Assembly (NCBI RefSeq): GCF_900566055.1
Contig: NZ_UPHQ01000052.1
Span: 1-59,249 of the forward strand
Reading direction: 5' to 3'
DNA from: Mycobacterium innocens
Lineage (GTDB): Bacteria > Actinomycetota > Actinomycetes > Mycobacteriales > Mycobacteriaceae
DNA length: 59,249 nt
The notes beneath the pieces are model-generated. The model ran no database searches. It saw nothing but the letters and a program-made list of their open reading frames with translations, and was not told where the DNA came from. Positions within the stretch are counted from its first letter, which is position 1, and every line of letters starts with the position of its first letter. Both the position numbers and the translations under genes were made by a program. Below, piece by piece: positions 8,196 through 17,231 of this stretch.

Positions 8196-9299
8196 TCAGT
8201 GCTGTCCCAGGTCGTGATCCAGCACCTCGGCGCACGGGGTGAGTCGCCGGCGGGTATCGATGGCGACCACCTGCCAGTCGACCGTCGAATATTCGTGGAA
8301 CTTGCGGCGCGCCCGTTCCCGTGCCTTTTCGGGTGCGCCGTGGTGAACCCCTTGGGGCGCATGGGAGATCAGCCCCGGTGGCATCGGAATGCCGTACAGC
8401 GAACCGCCGTGGAAGAAGGCGATCTCGTCGTAGTCGACGTTGCGGTGATACCAGGGTGTGCGCTCGGTGCCGCGGACGCCCTCGGCGGGTTTGGGCAGAA
8501 AGTTCATCACGTAGACCCCGGTGGCCTGCATGAACAGGTGCACCGTCGGCGGCAGGTGGACGCTGTCGGAGGTGATCACGTTGTAGTCGGCGATGTTGAA
8601 GGTGAACGGGAAGTTGTCGCCGCGCCAGCCTTCGACGTCGATCGGATTGTGTTGGTAGTAGAGGCTTGTCGGGCCTCCTTCCGGAAAAGGCCGGTGGATC
8701 AGCCGCACCTCGTATTCGTCACGGCCATCGTCGTCGATCGGGCCCGGCTCCGGGATGGTGGCCTGCGACGGGTCGAACGGGAAGTGCCGGCCCAGCGCGC
8801 CCGGCGGCGGCACCCGAAACTCGTCGGTGGCCTCGACCATCAGCAGGGTCGTTTCGCTGTCCGGTATCTGGCGCCAGGTGCAGGCCTTGGGGATATAGAC
8901 CCAGTCACCCTCCCGGTAACGCAACGGGCCGAACTCGGTTTCGGCCGTGCCGCTGCCCCGGTGGACGAAGCACAGCAAGTCGCCGTCGACGTGGCGAGTG
9001 TAGAACGGCATGGGCTGGTGGCGGCGGCTCAGCAGAATCCGGCAGTCGGTGTTGTGGAACATCAGCAGCGGACCGCCGTTGGTATCGGTGGCGTCGCTGG
9101 GTTTGAGCTCGCTGGCCAGCACGTCCACGGGCCGCAGTGGGCCGACTGCCCGGTATGCGGTGGGGTCGTGGCGGCGGTAGATGTTGGCGGTCCGGCCGGT
9201 GAAGCCGCCGCGGCCCAGTTCGTCGTCCTTGAGCCCGTCGAGATCGGCATGCAGGCGCCGCGGTGTCCGGCCCTTACGCAGGTGAACGAAGGATTCCAT
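8196..9299 (-). CDS. Homogentisate 1,2-dioxygenase-like cupin protein
   Basis: This 367-residue protein resembles the homogentisate 1,2-dioxygenase family: a two-domain cupin with TPWYHRNVDYDEIAFFHGG and the C-terminal HAPQGVHHGAPE, which match the iron-ligand regions of that family. It is shorter than typical HgmA (about 430-440 residues). No maleylacetoacetate isomerase or fumarylacetoacetase lies nearby, so the substrate may not be homogentisate. I use the ATG at MESFVHL; one in-frame start lies 24 bases upstream. It is the first gene of the operon, so its promoter region governs all eight genes. Confidence 0.8.
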   Translation of the reverse strand: MESFVHLRKGRTPRRLHADLDGLKDDELGRGGFTGRTANIYRRHDPTAYRAVGPLRPVDVLASELKPSDATDTNGGPLLMFHNTDCRILLSRRHQPMPFYTRHVDGDLLCFVHRGSGTAETEFGPLRYREGDWVYIPKACTWRQIPDSETTLLMVEATDEFRVPPPGALGRHFPFDPSQATIPEPGPIDDDGRDEYEVRLIHRPFPEGGPTSLYYQHNPIDVEGWRGDNFPFTFNIADYNVITSDSVHLPPTVHLFMQATGVYVMNFLPKPAEGVRGTERTPWYHRNVDYDEIAFFHGGSLYGIPMPPGLISHAPQGVHHGAPEKARERARRKFHEYSTVDWQVVAIDTRRRLTPCAEVLDHDLGQH

Positions 9300-9352
9300 A
9301 CGTCGGCTCCAGGGGTCGGGCAAGTCAGGGGAAGTTCGGCGACATAAAACTG

Positions 9353-9368
9353 AAAGTGATATTACTTT
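9353..9368. promoter_or_regulatory. AT-rich palindrome, candidate TetR operator
   Basis: AAAGTGAT-ATTACTTT is a 16-bp palindrome with one mismatched pair, 54 bases upstream of the operon's first start codon. It stands out as AT-rich in a GC-rich intergenic region of 336 bp (9300-9635) that otherwise shows nothing recognisable. It fits a TetR-type site for the operon's own regulator. Confidence 0.45.
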
Positions 9369-9635
9369 TCTTTTCTACGGACGCAAGGGCCTGGCACCGA
9401 ACAGTCTGGCGGCTCTGCGCCCGTGCGGGGGCGCGCCACCATCTCAACGGACCGAATAATCGGCCGGTGCCATGATGTCCGATGCCCCGTTGTCCAACAC
9501 CGTTGACCCGAGCTGACTTCGACCCCGATTGATGTCAACCAAAGTTGGCTAAAACGGCAACTCGCGATGACAACCTCGGTGACGGTACTCGCAGTTGTCT
9601 ACGCGCATTGACGTTCTGACGGTCAGGTGGGTGTG

Positions 9636-11150
9636 ATGGAATTCTTGATGTTGCCGCCGGAGGTGAACTCTGCCCGGATTCTCGGTGGCCCCGGACCTGG
9701 GCCCCTGCTGGTTGCGGCGACGGCATGGGCGGAGCTGAGCGAAGATCTGGCCGCCAGCGCAAATGCGGTGTCGTCGGTGATTTCGGGGTTAGCGGGGGGT
9801 AGCGGGTCGGCATGGCAGGGCGCGGCGGCCGCAGCGATGGCGTCGCGGCGGCCACCGATGTCACGTTGGTGATCGGCGGCAGCGGCTATCCGCTTCCGTC
9901 GCAAAGCTATGTGAACACCGTGGTGGCCGACTACGTCACTCCCACTTTCCCGGGCTTTACCACGGCCAACGCGCAATCCCTGTACACGCATGCGCAGTCA
10001 TATTGGATCACCGGCGTCAAGACGTTGACCGAGGACGCGTCGTGGGCCCAAGGCGTCACGATTCTGGACACCGCTATCCACGCGCAGCTGTCCGCCGGGA
10101 ACAACGTTGTCGTTCAGGGCTTCTCGCAGGGCGCCGGAATTGCGTCACTGGAAGTGGCGAACCTCAAAGCCGATGCCGTACCGACGAGTTCGGTGAGCTT
10201 CTCACTGGTCGGTGATCCGATGAATCCCAACGGTGGCCGGTATTCCCGCTTCGACGGACGAACGTTGGCGAGCATGGGCAAGTCGTTCCCGGGCTCGACA
10301 CCGGCCAATGACTACCCGACCGTCATCTACACGATCGAATACGACGGATTCGCCGACTTCCCGCAGTACCCGCTCAATATCGTGGCCGACGCCAACGCCA
10401 TGCTCGGCGCGTTGTATGTGCACCCCCAGTATCCGGTGCTCACCTCGGCACAGGTCGCTACGGCTGTGCAACTGCCGACGCAGGGACCGACGATGACCAC
10501 CTACTACATGATTCCCACCCAGGATCTGCCGTTGCTGGAGCCCTTGCGTGCGCTGCCGCTGGGAAATACGATCGCCGATCTGATTCAAGCCGACTTGAAG
10601 GTGATCGTTAACCTGGGCTACGGCAATCCCGATTACGGCTATTCGACCGGGCCGGCCAATGTCCCGACCCCGTTCGGGCTGTTCCCGGACGTCAGCCCGG
10701 GGGTTGTCGTTGCCGATTTGATCAGTGGGACCCAGCAGGGGATCGGCGCAGCGGCATCAGATCTCAGCGCGTGGCATGTCCCGACAGGAACCCTAGCACC
10801 AAATCCCTTGGCGCTGAGCGGCTTGACCCCGCCCATCGTCCCGGCACCCTCGATCGACGGCATCGTCCAGGGCCTGCAGACGGGAACACCAACCTCACCA
10901 ACGCCGTCACGAGCGCGATCTCGTCGGCTTACGCGACCCTGCTTCCGACCGCAGATACCTTGAGCGCCATCCTCGTTTCTCTCCCGTCCTATGACGTCAA
11001 CCTCTTCCTCGACGGAGTCAGGCAAGCGCTGCACGGCGACCCTGCAGGGATCATCAACGCGGTGGGCTATCCGATTGCCGCCGACACGGGACTGCTCACC
11101 TTCCTGAGCTTCTTCCTCGCGTATGCTTACTATTGGCGCGGCGCGGTCAA
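9636..11150 (+). pseudogene. Decayed PPE protein with PE-PPE hydrolase domain
   Basis: The gene starts as a typical PPE (MEFLMLPPEVNSARI, GPGPGPLL, then AWQGAAAAAMAS). After about 68 residues it continues only in another frame as a PE-PPE (DUF-type serine hydrolase) domain starting near ATDVTLVIGGSG, with the elbow GFSQGAG and a GDPMNPNGG segment. Roughly 100 residues of the PPE domain are missing at the junction near 9830-9850. Near 10880 the frame shifts again; the real continuation (NTNLTNAVTSAISSAY to DPAGIINAVGYPIAAD) is in a third frame. One deletion plus two frame changes mean no intact product. The domain type is known as an esterase in other PE/PPE proteins. Confidence 0.85.
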
Positions 11151-11200
11151 TTGCCGGCGATTTCGCGTCGCTGGTCTGACCGGCTGCGCGAGCGTGCTCG

Positions 11201-12172
11201 CTAATCGCGGACGCGCAGGACGACTTTGCCTTTGGCGGTGCGATTTTCCAGCGACGCCACCGCGGCGGCGGCCTGCTCCAGCGGGTAGATCTCGGGCTCG
11301 GGAGGAGGTAGCTCGCCAGAACTGAGCAGTCGTACGAGTGCGGCCCACTGCTCGGACAGCGCGCCGGGGTGCTTTCCGGCCCAGGCGCCCCAGCCAACAC
11401 CGACCACGTCAATGTTGTTGAGCAACAGCCGGTTCACCTTCACCGTGGGTATCTCACCGCCGGTGAAGCCGATGACCAGCAGGCGTCCCGCCGGGGCGAG
11501 TGAGCGCAGTGAATCGGTGAACCGGTCGCCGCCTACCGGGTCGACCACAACGTCCACGCCGCGACTGTCCGTCAGCGTCTTGACCGCGTCTTTGAACCCC
11601 TCGACCAGCACCACATCGGTGGCTCCGGCCGCCGTCGCGATCGCCGCCTTTTCCTCGGTGCTGACCACCGCGATGGTGCGCGACGCCCCGAGCACCGGTG
11701 CCAGCCGTAACGCCGACGTGCCGATGCCGCCGGCCGCACCGTGCACGAGTACCGTTTCGCCGCGCTGCAACCGGCCACGGACACTGAGGGCGAAGTACAC
11801 CGTCAGGTCGTTGAACAGCAAGCCGGCTCCCGCCTCGAAGCTCACGTTGTCGGGCAGTTTGAAGACCCGGTCGGGGGAGAGCACCGCGACCTCGGCCATG
11901 CCGCCGGTGAGCATCGTCAGGCCGACGACCCGGTCGCCGGCCCGCACGTGCGCATCCTCGGGTGCGGTGCGGACCACCCCGGCGATTTCGGCTCCGAGCA
12001 CGAACGGCGGCTCGGGCCGGTACTGGTAGCGGCCGCGGGTGAGCAGCGCGTCGGGAAACGCCACGCCGGCGGCGTATACATCGACCACCACACCGTCGCC
12101 GGCGGGTTCGTCGACCTCTCCCACCTCGACCGAGTCCGGACCGTCTAGCCGAGTCACCCGTGCCGCGCGCAT
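11201..12172 (-). CDS. fadB4: FadB4-type quinone oxidoreductase / zinc-less MDR
   Basis: A 323-residue medium-chain dehydrogenase/reductase with a GroES-like N-terminus and a Rossmann motif HGAAGGIGTSA in the NADPH domain. It lacks the structural zinc cysteines, as in quinone reductases. Length and neighbourhood match M. tuberculosis fadB4 (Rv3141), which follows fadE23. The ATG at 12172 is preceded by AAGGAGGT at proper spacing; the open frame extends nine codons further but lacks such support. Its role is probably reduction of an enoyl or quinone-like substrate. It may be transcribed with the reductase gene 51 bases upstream. Confidence 0.9.
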   Translation of the reverse strand: MRAARVTRLDGPDSVEVGEVDEPAGDGVVVDVYAAGVAFPDALLTRGRYQYRPEPPFVLGAEIAGVVRTAPEDAHVRAGDRVVGLTMLTGGMAEVAVLSPDRVFKLPDNVSFEAGAGLLFNDLTVYFALSVRGRLQRGETVLVHGAAGGIGTSALRLAPVLGASRTIAVVSTEEKAAIATAAGATDVVLVEGFKDAVKTLTDSRGVDVVVDPVGGDRFTDSLRSLAPAGRLLVIGFTGGEIPTVKVNRLLLNNIDVVGVGWGAWAGKHPGALSEQWAALVRLLSSGELPPPEPEIYPLEQAAAAVASLENRTAKGKVVLRVRD

Positions 12173-12223
12173 GCCACCTCCTTGGTGAAGCCCCGTCAAT
12201 CCCCGTCAGTCCCCGGCCCCAAT

Positions 12224-13222
12224 CTAGAACCCGCCGGCTACCCGCACCACAGCCCGCCCCGTGAACGCGCCAGCCCGGACTTGGTCGACCACCTCGACGA
12301 CATTCTTGACGTCGACCTCGGTGGTGATGTCGGCTAGATGGCGTGGCCGTAGCGAATCGCCTAGGCGTGCCCAAAGGTTGCGGCGCGGACCGATCGCCAT
12401 CTGCACCGATTCCATTCCCAGCAGGGCGATGCCGCGCAGGATGAACGGCATCACGGTGGTATGCAGGGCTGGCCCGCCGGTGAGGCCGCTGGCGGCGACC
12501 GCCCCGCCGTAGTCGACTGCGCTCAACACATCGGCCAGTGTCGCGCCGCCCACGCAGTCCACCGCGGCCGCCCAGCGCGCGGTGGCCAATGGCCGCGGTT
12601 TGGCTTTCGGGTCGGTGGGAAGCCGGCCGATAATCTCGCTGGCGCCAAGCATTTTCAGTAGTTCGGCGGCCTGGGGTTTGCCGGTCGAGGCCACCACTCG
12701 ATAGCCTGCGTCCGCCAGCAGGTCGACGCTGACCGTGCCGACGCCACCGGAGGCGCCGGTGACGACGACGGACCCGGCGTCTGGTGCGATACCCCAATCG
12801 ATCAGCGCCTGCACGCTCATCGCTGCGGTGAAGCCGGCGGTGCCGATCGCCGCGCCGTCGTGCGGACTCAACGCGCCCATTGGTACCACCTGATCGGCTG
12901 GCAGCCGGGCATATTCGGCGTAGCCACCGTGGTGGCCCGTCCCGATCTGATAGCCGTGGGCCAGCACCATGTCGCCTACGGCGAACTCGGGCGACTGCGA
13001 GTCCACGACTTCGCCGGTCAGGTCGATACCCGGTATGACGGGGTACTTGCGCACCACACCGCCGCCCGGCGTCAGCGCGAGCGCGTCTTTGAAGTTGACG
13101 CTCGAATAGAGCACCCGGATGGTCACTTCACCGGGCGGCAGGTCGGCCGTTGTCAGCGTCTCCACCGCCGTGCTGATCCGGTCCTCGTCTTGGCGTGCCA
13201 CCAGCGCTTGAAACGTGTCCAT
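12224..13222 (-). CDS. AcuI/YhdH-type acryloyl-CoA reductase (MDR family)
   Basis: A 332-residue MDR-family protein with features of the YhdH/AcuI subgroup: SSVNFKDALALTPGGGVV, IPGIDLTGEVVDS, and the nucleotide motif TGASGGVGTVS. Subgroup members reduce acryloyl-CoA to propionyl-CoA with NADPH, or related electrophiles. The ATG at MDTFQAL is chosen over a 29-codon upstream extension that looks non-coding. It sits between fadB4 and fadE23, which I recall as adjacent in M. tuberculosis, so it appears to be an extra gene here. The long hairpin at 13296-13355 isolates it from fadE23. Confidence 0.85.
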   Translation of the reverse strand: MDTFQALVARQDEDRISTAVETLTTADLPPGEVTIRVLYSSVNFKDALALTPGGGVVRKYPVIPGIDLTGEVVDSQSPEFAVGDMVLAHGYQIGTGHHGGYAEYARLPADQVVPMGALSPHDGAAIGTAGFTAAMSVQALIDWGIAPDAGSVVVTGASGGVGTVSVDLLADAGYRVVASTGKPQAAELLKMLGASEIIGRLPTDPKAKPRPLATARWAAAVDCVGGATLADVLSAVDYGGAVAASGLTGGPALHTTVMPFILRGIALLGMESVQMAIGPRRNLWARLGDSLRPRHLADITTEVDVKNVVEVVDQVRAGAFTGRAVVRVAGGF

Positions 13223-13295
13223 AGCGTTCGACGCTAACCGCACCGGCTGGATTGACCCTCGACCTGACCGGTGCGCCGTAGCTGCGGCGCTCGGC

Positions 13296-13355
13296 GCGAG
13301 CAGTCGCAAAAGCCCCCGACACGCCGAGCGTGCGGGGGCTTTTGCGTCTGCTCGC
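13296..13355 (-). terminator. 22-bp-stem terminator after fadE23
   Basis: Two 22-base arms (13296-13317 and 13334-13355) pair with a single mismatch around a 16-base loop. The stem is GC-rich near the loop (five G-C pairs then AAAA/TTTT). It begins 5 bases beyond the fadE23 stop and should end the fadE24-fadE23 transcript; its symmetry would allow it to act in both directions. Confidence 0.85.
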
Positions 13356-13360
13356 GAGCC

Positions 13361-14569
13361 TTACTTGAGCTCGGCCGACGACAGACCCAACAGCCGACGG
13401 GCGACCACCAGTTGCTGGATCTGCTGGGTCCCCTCGAAAATGTCCAGGATCTTGGAGTCGCGGGCCCACTTCTCCAGCAGCGTTTGTTCGGAATAGCCTG
13501 TGGTGCCGGCTAATTCGACGCTCTTCAGCGTCACGTCGCTGGCCATCCGGCCGGCCTTGGCCTTACTCATCGAGGCTTCTTTGGAGTTGGGAATGTTGTT
13601 GTCGGCCTGCCAGGCGGCGCGCAGCGCCAACAGGTAACTGGCCTCCCATTCGGCCTCCATCCGCAGGAACTCGGCCGCGGCGGAGCTCTGGACATGCGCG
13701 GGTTTGTCGTAGTCGATCTCGACCCCGGCATTGGTGAGAATCTTGCGGATCTCCTCCAACGCTGCGCGGCCGACCCCGATGGCCATGGCGGCAACGATCG
13801 GCCGGGTGTTGTCGAAGGTCTCCATCACCCCGGAAAAGCCTTTGCCCTCTTGGATTTCGGGGTTGCCCAGCAGGTTGCCCCGGGGAATGCGCGCGTTATC
13901 AAATCGAATTGCAGCGGTATCCGATCCCTTGATACCGAGTTTGTGTTCGAGACGTTCGACCGTGACACCCGGGTGCTCACGCGGCACGATGAACGACTTG
14001 ATCGCTGCGCGGCCCTTGGACTTGTCCAGGGTGGCCCACACCACGATGTGGGTGGCGCGCGATCCGGCCGTGACGAATATCTTTTCGCCGTTGATCACAT
14101 ACTCGTCGCCGTCCAGGGTGGCGGTCGTCGACACGGCAGCCGAATCCGATCCGAATCCCGGTTCGGTGATGGCCATCGCCGCCCAAACCTTGCCCAGCCG
14201 CTCGAGTTGCTCTTCGGTGGCGACCGCGGAGATGGCCGCGTTACCCAGCCCCTGGTAGGGAACTGTCAGCATCAGCGCGACGTCCCCCCAGCAGGCCTCC
14301 AGCGTCTGCAGCAGTGCGGCCATGTTGGCGCCGTTGTGGTTGTCTGTGGTCGATTCGGTGTCGCCGAGCGCGTCGGCTCCGGCGAAGGCCACCGATTTGG
14401 CGTCCGCGACACCCTCGAACAGGCTCATCATGGTATCCAGTTCGACCGGGTACGCATGCTCTTTCAGATCGTATTTGCGCGAGACCGGCCGCATGATTTC
14501 GGCGGCACCCCGATGCGTCATGGTCATCACGTTCTGCAGTTTGCGAGGTAGTTCCAGATTGATTGCCAT
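13361..14569 (-). CDS. fadE23: Acyl-CoA dehydrogenase FadE23
   Basis: This 402-residue flavoprotein has the dehydrogenase motifs AITEPGFGSDSA and a C-terminal DIFEGTQQIQQLVVARRLLG, where the Glu of FEGT is the expected catalytic base. Length and order match M. tuberculosis fadE23 (Rv3140). Adjacent unlike FadE pairs in mycobacteria often form alpha2beta2 enzymes, so it probably partners FadE24, encoded 32 bases upstream. The ATG at MAINLELP fits the family N-terminus; a longer frame overlaps fadE24. M. tuberculosis fadE23/fadE24 are known to respond to isoniazid. The substrate is unknown. Confidence 0.93.
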   Translation of the reverse strand: MAINLELPRKLQNVMTMTHRGAAEIMRPVSRKYDLKEHAYPVELDTMMSLFEGVADAKSVAFAGADALGDTESTTDNHNGANMAALLQTLEACWGDVALMLTVPYQGLGNAAISAVATEEQLERLGKVWAAMAITEPGFGSDSAAVSTTATLDGDEYVINGEKIFVTAGSRATHIVVWATLDKSKGRAAIKSFIVPREHPGVTVERLEHKLGIKGSDTAAIRFDNARIPRGNLLGNPEIQEGKGFSGVMETFDNTRPIVAAMAIGVGRAALEEIRKILTNAGVEIDYDKPAHVQSSAAAEFLRMEAEWEASYLLALRAAWQADNNIPNSKEASMSKAKAGRMASDVTLKSVELAGTTGYSEQTLLEKWARDSKILDIFEGTQQIQQLVVARRLLGLSSAELK

Positions 14570-14601
14570 CGTTAGACTTTCAGCTCGGATCCGATAACGA
14601 C

Positions 14602-16023
14602 TCAGATAACGACGACACCCTCGGCGACGCCGATGGCCCGCAGGTCGCGGTACCAGCGTTCGACCGGGTGCTCCTTGGTGTAACCGTGGCCGCCCAGCAG
14701 CTGGACGCCGTCGAGGCCGATTTGCATCCCCTTGTCGGCGCCGAGCCGCTTGGCCAGCGCGGCCTCCCGGGCGAAGGGCAGTCCCTGCTCGGCGCGGGAC
14801 GCCCCGCGCCAGGTGATCAGCCGCAGGCCGTCCAACTCGATGGCGATGTTGGCACACATGAACGCGACGGCCTGCCGGTGCGCGATCGGTTCGCCGAAGG
14901 CCTGGCGTTCTTTCACGTAAGGGACGACGTAGTCGAGTACCGCATGTGAGGTGCCGACCGCCAGCGCCGCCCAGCCGAGCCGGGCCAGCGCGATCGCTTC
15001 CGAGTAGTCGCCGTCGGTCGCCTGGTCTTCACCCAGGCGCGCGCTCAGCGGGACGGAGACCCCGGTGAGCTCGACCTGGCCCAGGCCCGCGGCGCGGATG
15101 CCCATACTCGGGTCCGGTTTGACGGTCAGCCCCTTGGCCGACGACTCGACGATGAACAACGCCGGTTTGCCGTCCAGCTGTGCGGCGACGATGAACAGCT
15201 CGGCGGCGGCAGCGGCCGGGACCAACGACTTGACGCCGTCCAGCCGGTAGCCGGACGGGGTGCGGATGGCGGTGGCCTTGAGCCGGGTGGGGTCGAACAG
15301 CGGTTGCGGTTCGGCGATGGCCACACACGCCTGCGGAACGTTCTCGCCGGCGAACTCGGCCAGGTAGGTGGCCTGCTGGTCGGCGCTGCCCCAATGGGTC
15401 AGCGCTGCCGCCACACCGCCGGGGGCCAGGATCGGCAGTGCCAGCCCCATGTCGCCGTACGCCAATGCCTCGGCCACCAGCACGTTGGTCACGCTGGAGC
15501 GGTGCTCGGCGATGCCGTCGAAGTCCTCGGGAATGTTGATTGCGGTGATGCCGAGTTCGGCGGCTTTGGCGATGAGTTCGACCGGGTAGGTCGCGGCTTC
15601 GTCGGCGTCGTGTGCGGCGGGTCGCAGAATTTCTGCGGCTAACTCGTCCACGGTCTCGACGATCATCTTCTGGTCGTCGTCGGGTGTGAGGTCGAAATAG
15701 TCTTTGCCGCTGGCCTTGAGCCGGGTGGGGCCGCCGCGGAGGCCCTGCACCCGCCGGAACTGCCGGGTTGCGGCCCCGGAGGTGGAGAAGATCGTCTTGG
15801 TGCCGTAGCGCAACGTCCGGTTCAGCGGATCGCGCAGGTGGTACTTGTCCAGGAATTCCTGACCGACGATGGGTGTCAGGATGGCCAGCGCGACGTCGAT
15901 GCCGCTCCGTTTGTGCGGCTGCATCCCGATTGCGGTTTGGCGGCCGCGGCGGGGCAGGCGCGATCGGGAGCGCTGAGCCGACGAGCCGGAAGCGGGTTCA
16001 GCAGCAGGAAGTGTGTTGGTCAT
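14602..16023 (-). CDS. fadE24: Acyl-CoA dehydrogenase FadE24
   Basis: A 473-residue dehydrogenase-fold protein, longer than FadE23 because of an N-terminal extension of about 100 residues that includes a basic, Ser/Arg-rich start. It has a weaker central motif (VAIAEPQPLFDP) and ends in LGGHGYTKEHPVERWYRDLRAIG without the FEGT-type catalytic motif. That suggests it is the non-catalytic half of a heteromer with FadE23. Order and size match Rv3139. A perfect palindrome lies 39 bases upstream of its ATG, within the pflA-fadE24 gap. Confidence 0.93.
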   Translation of the reverse strand: MTNTLPAAEPASGSSAQRSRSRLPRRGRQTAIGMQPHKRSGIDVALAILTPIVGQEFLDKYHLRDPLNRTLRYGTKTIFSTSGAATRQFRRVQGLRGGPTRLKASGKDYFDLTPDDDQKMIVETVDELAAEILRPAAHDADEAATYPVELIAKAAELGITAINIPEDFDGIAEHRSSVTNVLVAEALAYGDMGLALPILAPGGVAAALTHWGSADQQATYLAEFAGENVPQACVAIAEPQPLFDPTRLKATAIRTPSGYRLDGVKSLVPAAAAAELFIVAAQLDGKPALFIVESSAKGLTVKPDPSMGIRAAGLGQVELTGVSVPLSARLGEDQATDGDYSEAIALARLGWAALAVGTSHAVLDYVVPYVKERQAFGEPIAHRQAVAFMCANIAIELDGLRLITWRGASRAEQGLPFAREAALAKRLGADKGMQIGLDGVQLLGGHGYTKEHPVERWYRDLRAIGVAEGVVVI

Positions 16024-16061
16024 GTCAGCTTGCCTCTGTCGTTGGGGCGATGCGATAACCC

Positions 16062-16083
16062 TATCTTACTCCCGAGTAAGATA
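16062..16083. promoter_or_regulatory. Perfect palindrome upstream of fadE24, likely operator
   Basis: Ten-base arms TATCTTACTC and GAGTAAGATA flank a 2-bp centre. The site lies 39 bases upstream of fadE24 and 23 bases beyond the pflA stop. The inner TTACT...AGTAA half-sites resemble those bound by TetR-type fatty-acid regulators in actinobacteria. No regulator gene is adjacent, so the cognate factor is unknown. Confidence 0.75.
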
Positions 16084-16105
16084 AATGGGGTCGGTGTTAG
16101 TTAAT

Positions 16106-17212
16106 TCACACCGTTGACAGGCTGGTGGGCAGCGGAAGCCGGCGCCGGCCCCAACCTCCCGCGGGGCCGTCGTACACACCGGCCAACTGACGGCCACACG
16201 CTCGGCAGCAGCCGTCATCGGTCAGCGCGTAACGCCGCATCGCATACCAGTCGCGAACCACCACCGCAGTCCCGCACCCCGGGCAGCATGTGGTGCCGCC
16301 TTCGGTGTCGTGGACGTTTCCGGTGTAGACGAACCGCAGGCCTTCCTCGATGCCGATCCGACGGGCCCGCGTCAGTGTGGCCGGCGGCGTCGGCGGCGTG
16401 TCGGTCATCTTGTAGTCGGGATGAAATGCGGTGAAATGCACCGGCACGTCGACGCCCAGGTTTTCGCGAATCCATGCGCATTCGGCGGCGAGCTCCGCAT
16501 CGGTGTCGTTGCGGCCCGGGATCAGCAGGGTGGTGATCTCGAGCCACACGTTCGTCTCATGGCGTAGGTAAACGAGGGTGTCGAGCACGTCGCGCAGGTG
16601 GCCGACGCAGACCTTGCGGTAGAAGTCTTCGGTGAACGCCTTCAGATCGACATTGGCGGCGTCGATATGCCGGTAGAACTCCGCGCGCGGGGCCGGACAC
16701 ATGTACCCGGCCGTCACCGCGATCGCTTTGATACCCCGTTGGTGGCAGGCGTCGGCGACATCGGCGGCGTATTCCCAGAAGATCGTCGGATCATTGTAAG
16801 TGAATGCCACACTGCGACAACCCAATTCGTCGGCAGCACGAGCGATGTCGCCGGGACCGGCGCGGCTGGCAAGGGTGTCGGTTTCCCGCGACTTGGAGAT
16901 GTCCCAGTTTTGGCAGAACTTGCAAGCCAGGTTGCACCCCGCGGTGCCGAACGACAGCACGGCCGACCCGGGTAAGAAATGGTTGAGCGGCTTCTTCTCG
17001 ATCGGATCGACGCAGAACCCGCTGGAGCGTCCATAGCTGGTCAGCACAATCCGGTCGGCACGTCGGAGGCGGACGAAGCAGAGCCCGCGCTGCCCCTCGT
17101 GCAGCTTGCAGGCGCGCGGGCATACGTCGCACTGAATCCGGCCGTCGTCGAGGCGGTGCCAGTGTCTGGTCGGGATGGTGAACGGGTCGTCCGGCGAAGC
17201 AACGGGAGTCAT
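16106..17212 (-). CDS. pflA: Radical SAM activase-like protein PflA (AmmeMemoRadiSam type)
   Basis: The 368-residue protein carries the radical SAM cluster motif C-x3-C-x2-C in TAGCNLACKFCQNW. An N-terminal Cys motif (CDVCPRACKLHEGQRGLC) and two C-terminal CxxC pairs (CCPGCG, CCRACG) suggest extra metal sites. It matches M. tuberculosis pflA (Rv3138) in size and position, although no pyruvate formate-lyase gene is nearby. The family is often annotated as the AmmeMemoRadiSam radical SAM component. The ATG at MTPVASP is chosen because the upstream extension overlaps hisN. It probably shares a transcript with hisN, 19 bases upstream. Confidence 0.9.
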   Translation of the reverse strand: MTPVASPDDPFTIPTRHWHRLDDGRIQCDVCPRACKLHEGQRGLCFVRLRRADRIVLTSYGRSSGFCVDPIEKKPLNHFLPGSAVLSFGTAGCNLACKFCQNWDISKSRETDTLASRAGPGDIARAADELGCRSVAFTYNDPTIFWEYAADVADACHQRGIKAIAVTAGYMCPAPRAEFYRHIDAANVDLKAFTEDFYRKVCVGHLRDVLDTLVYLRHETNVWLEITTLLIPGRNDTDAELAAECAWIRENLGVDVPVHFTAFHPDYKMTDTPPTPPATLTRARRIGIEEGLRFVYTGNVHDTEGGTTCCPGCGTAVVVRDWYAMRRYALTDDGCCRACGRQLAGVYDGPAGGWGRRRLPLPTSLSTV

Positions 17213-17231
17213 GTCATTCTCAGACGCCAGG

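Noticed and set aside
11454..12797. A 447-codon minus-strand frame across fadB4 and the YhdH-type gene
   Set aside because: Arg/Gly-rich shadow of two clear genes in another frame.
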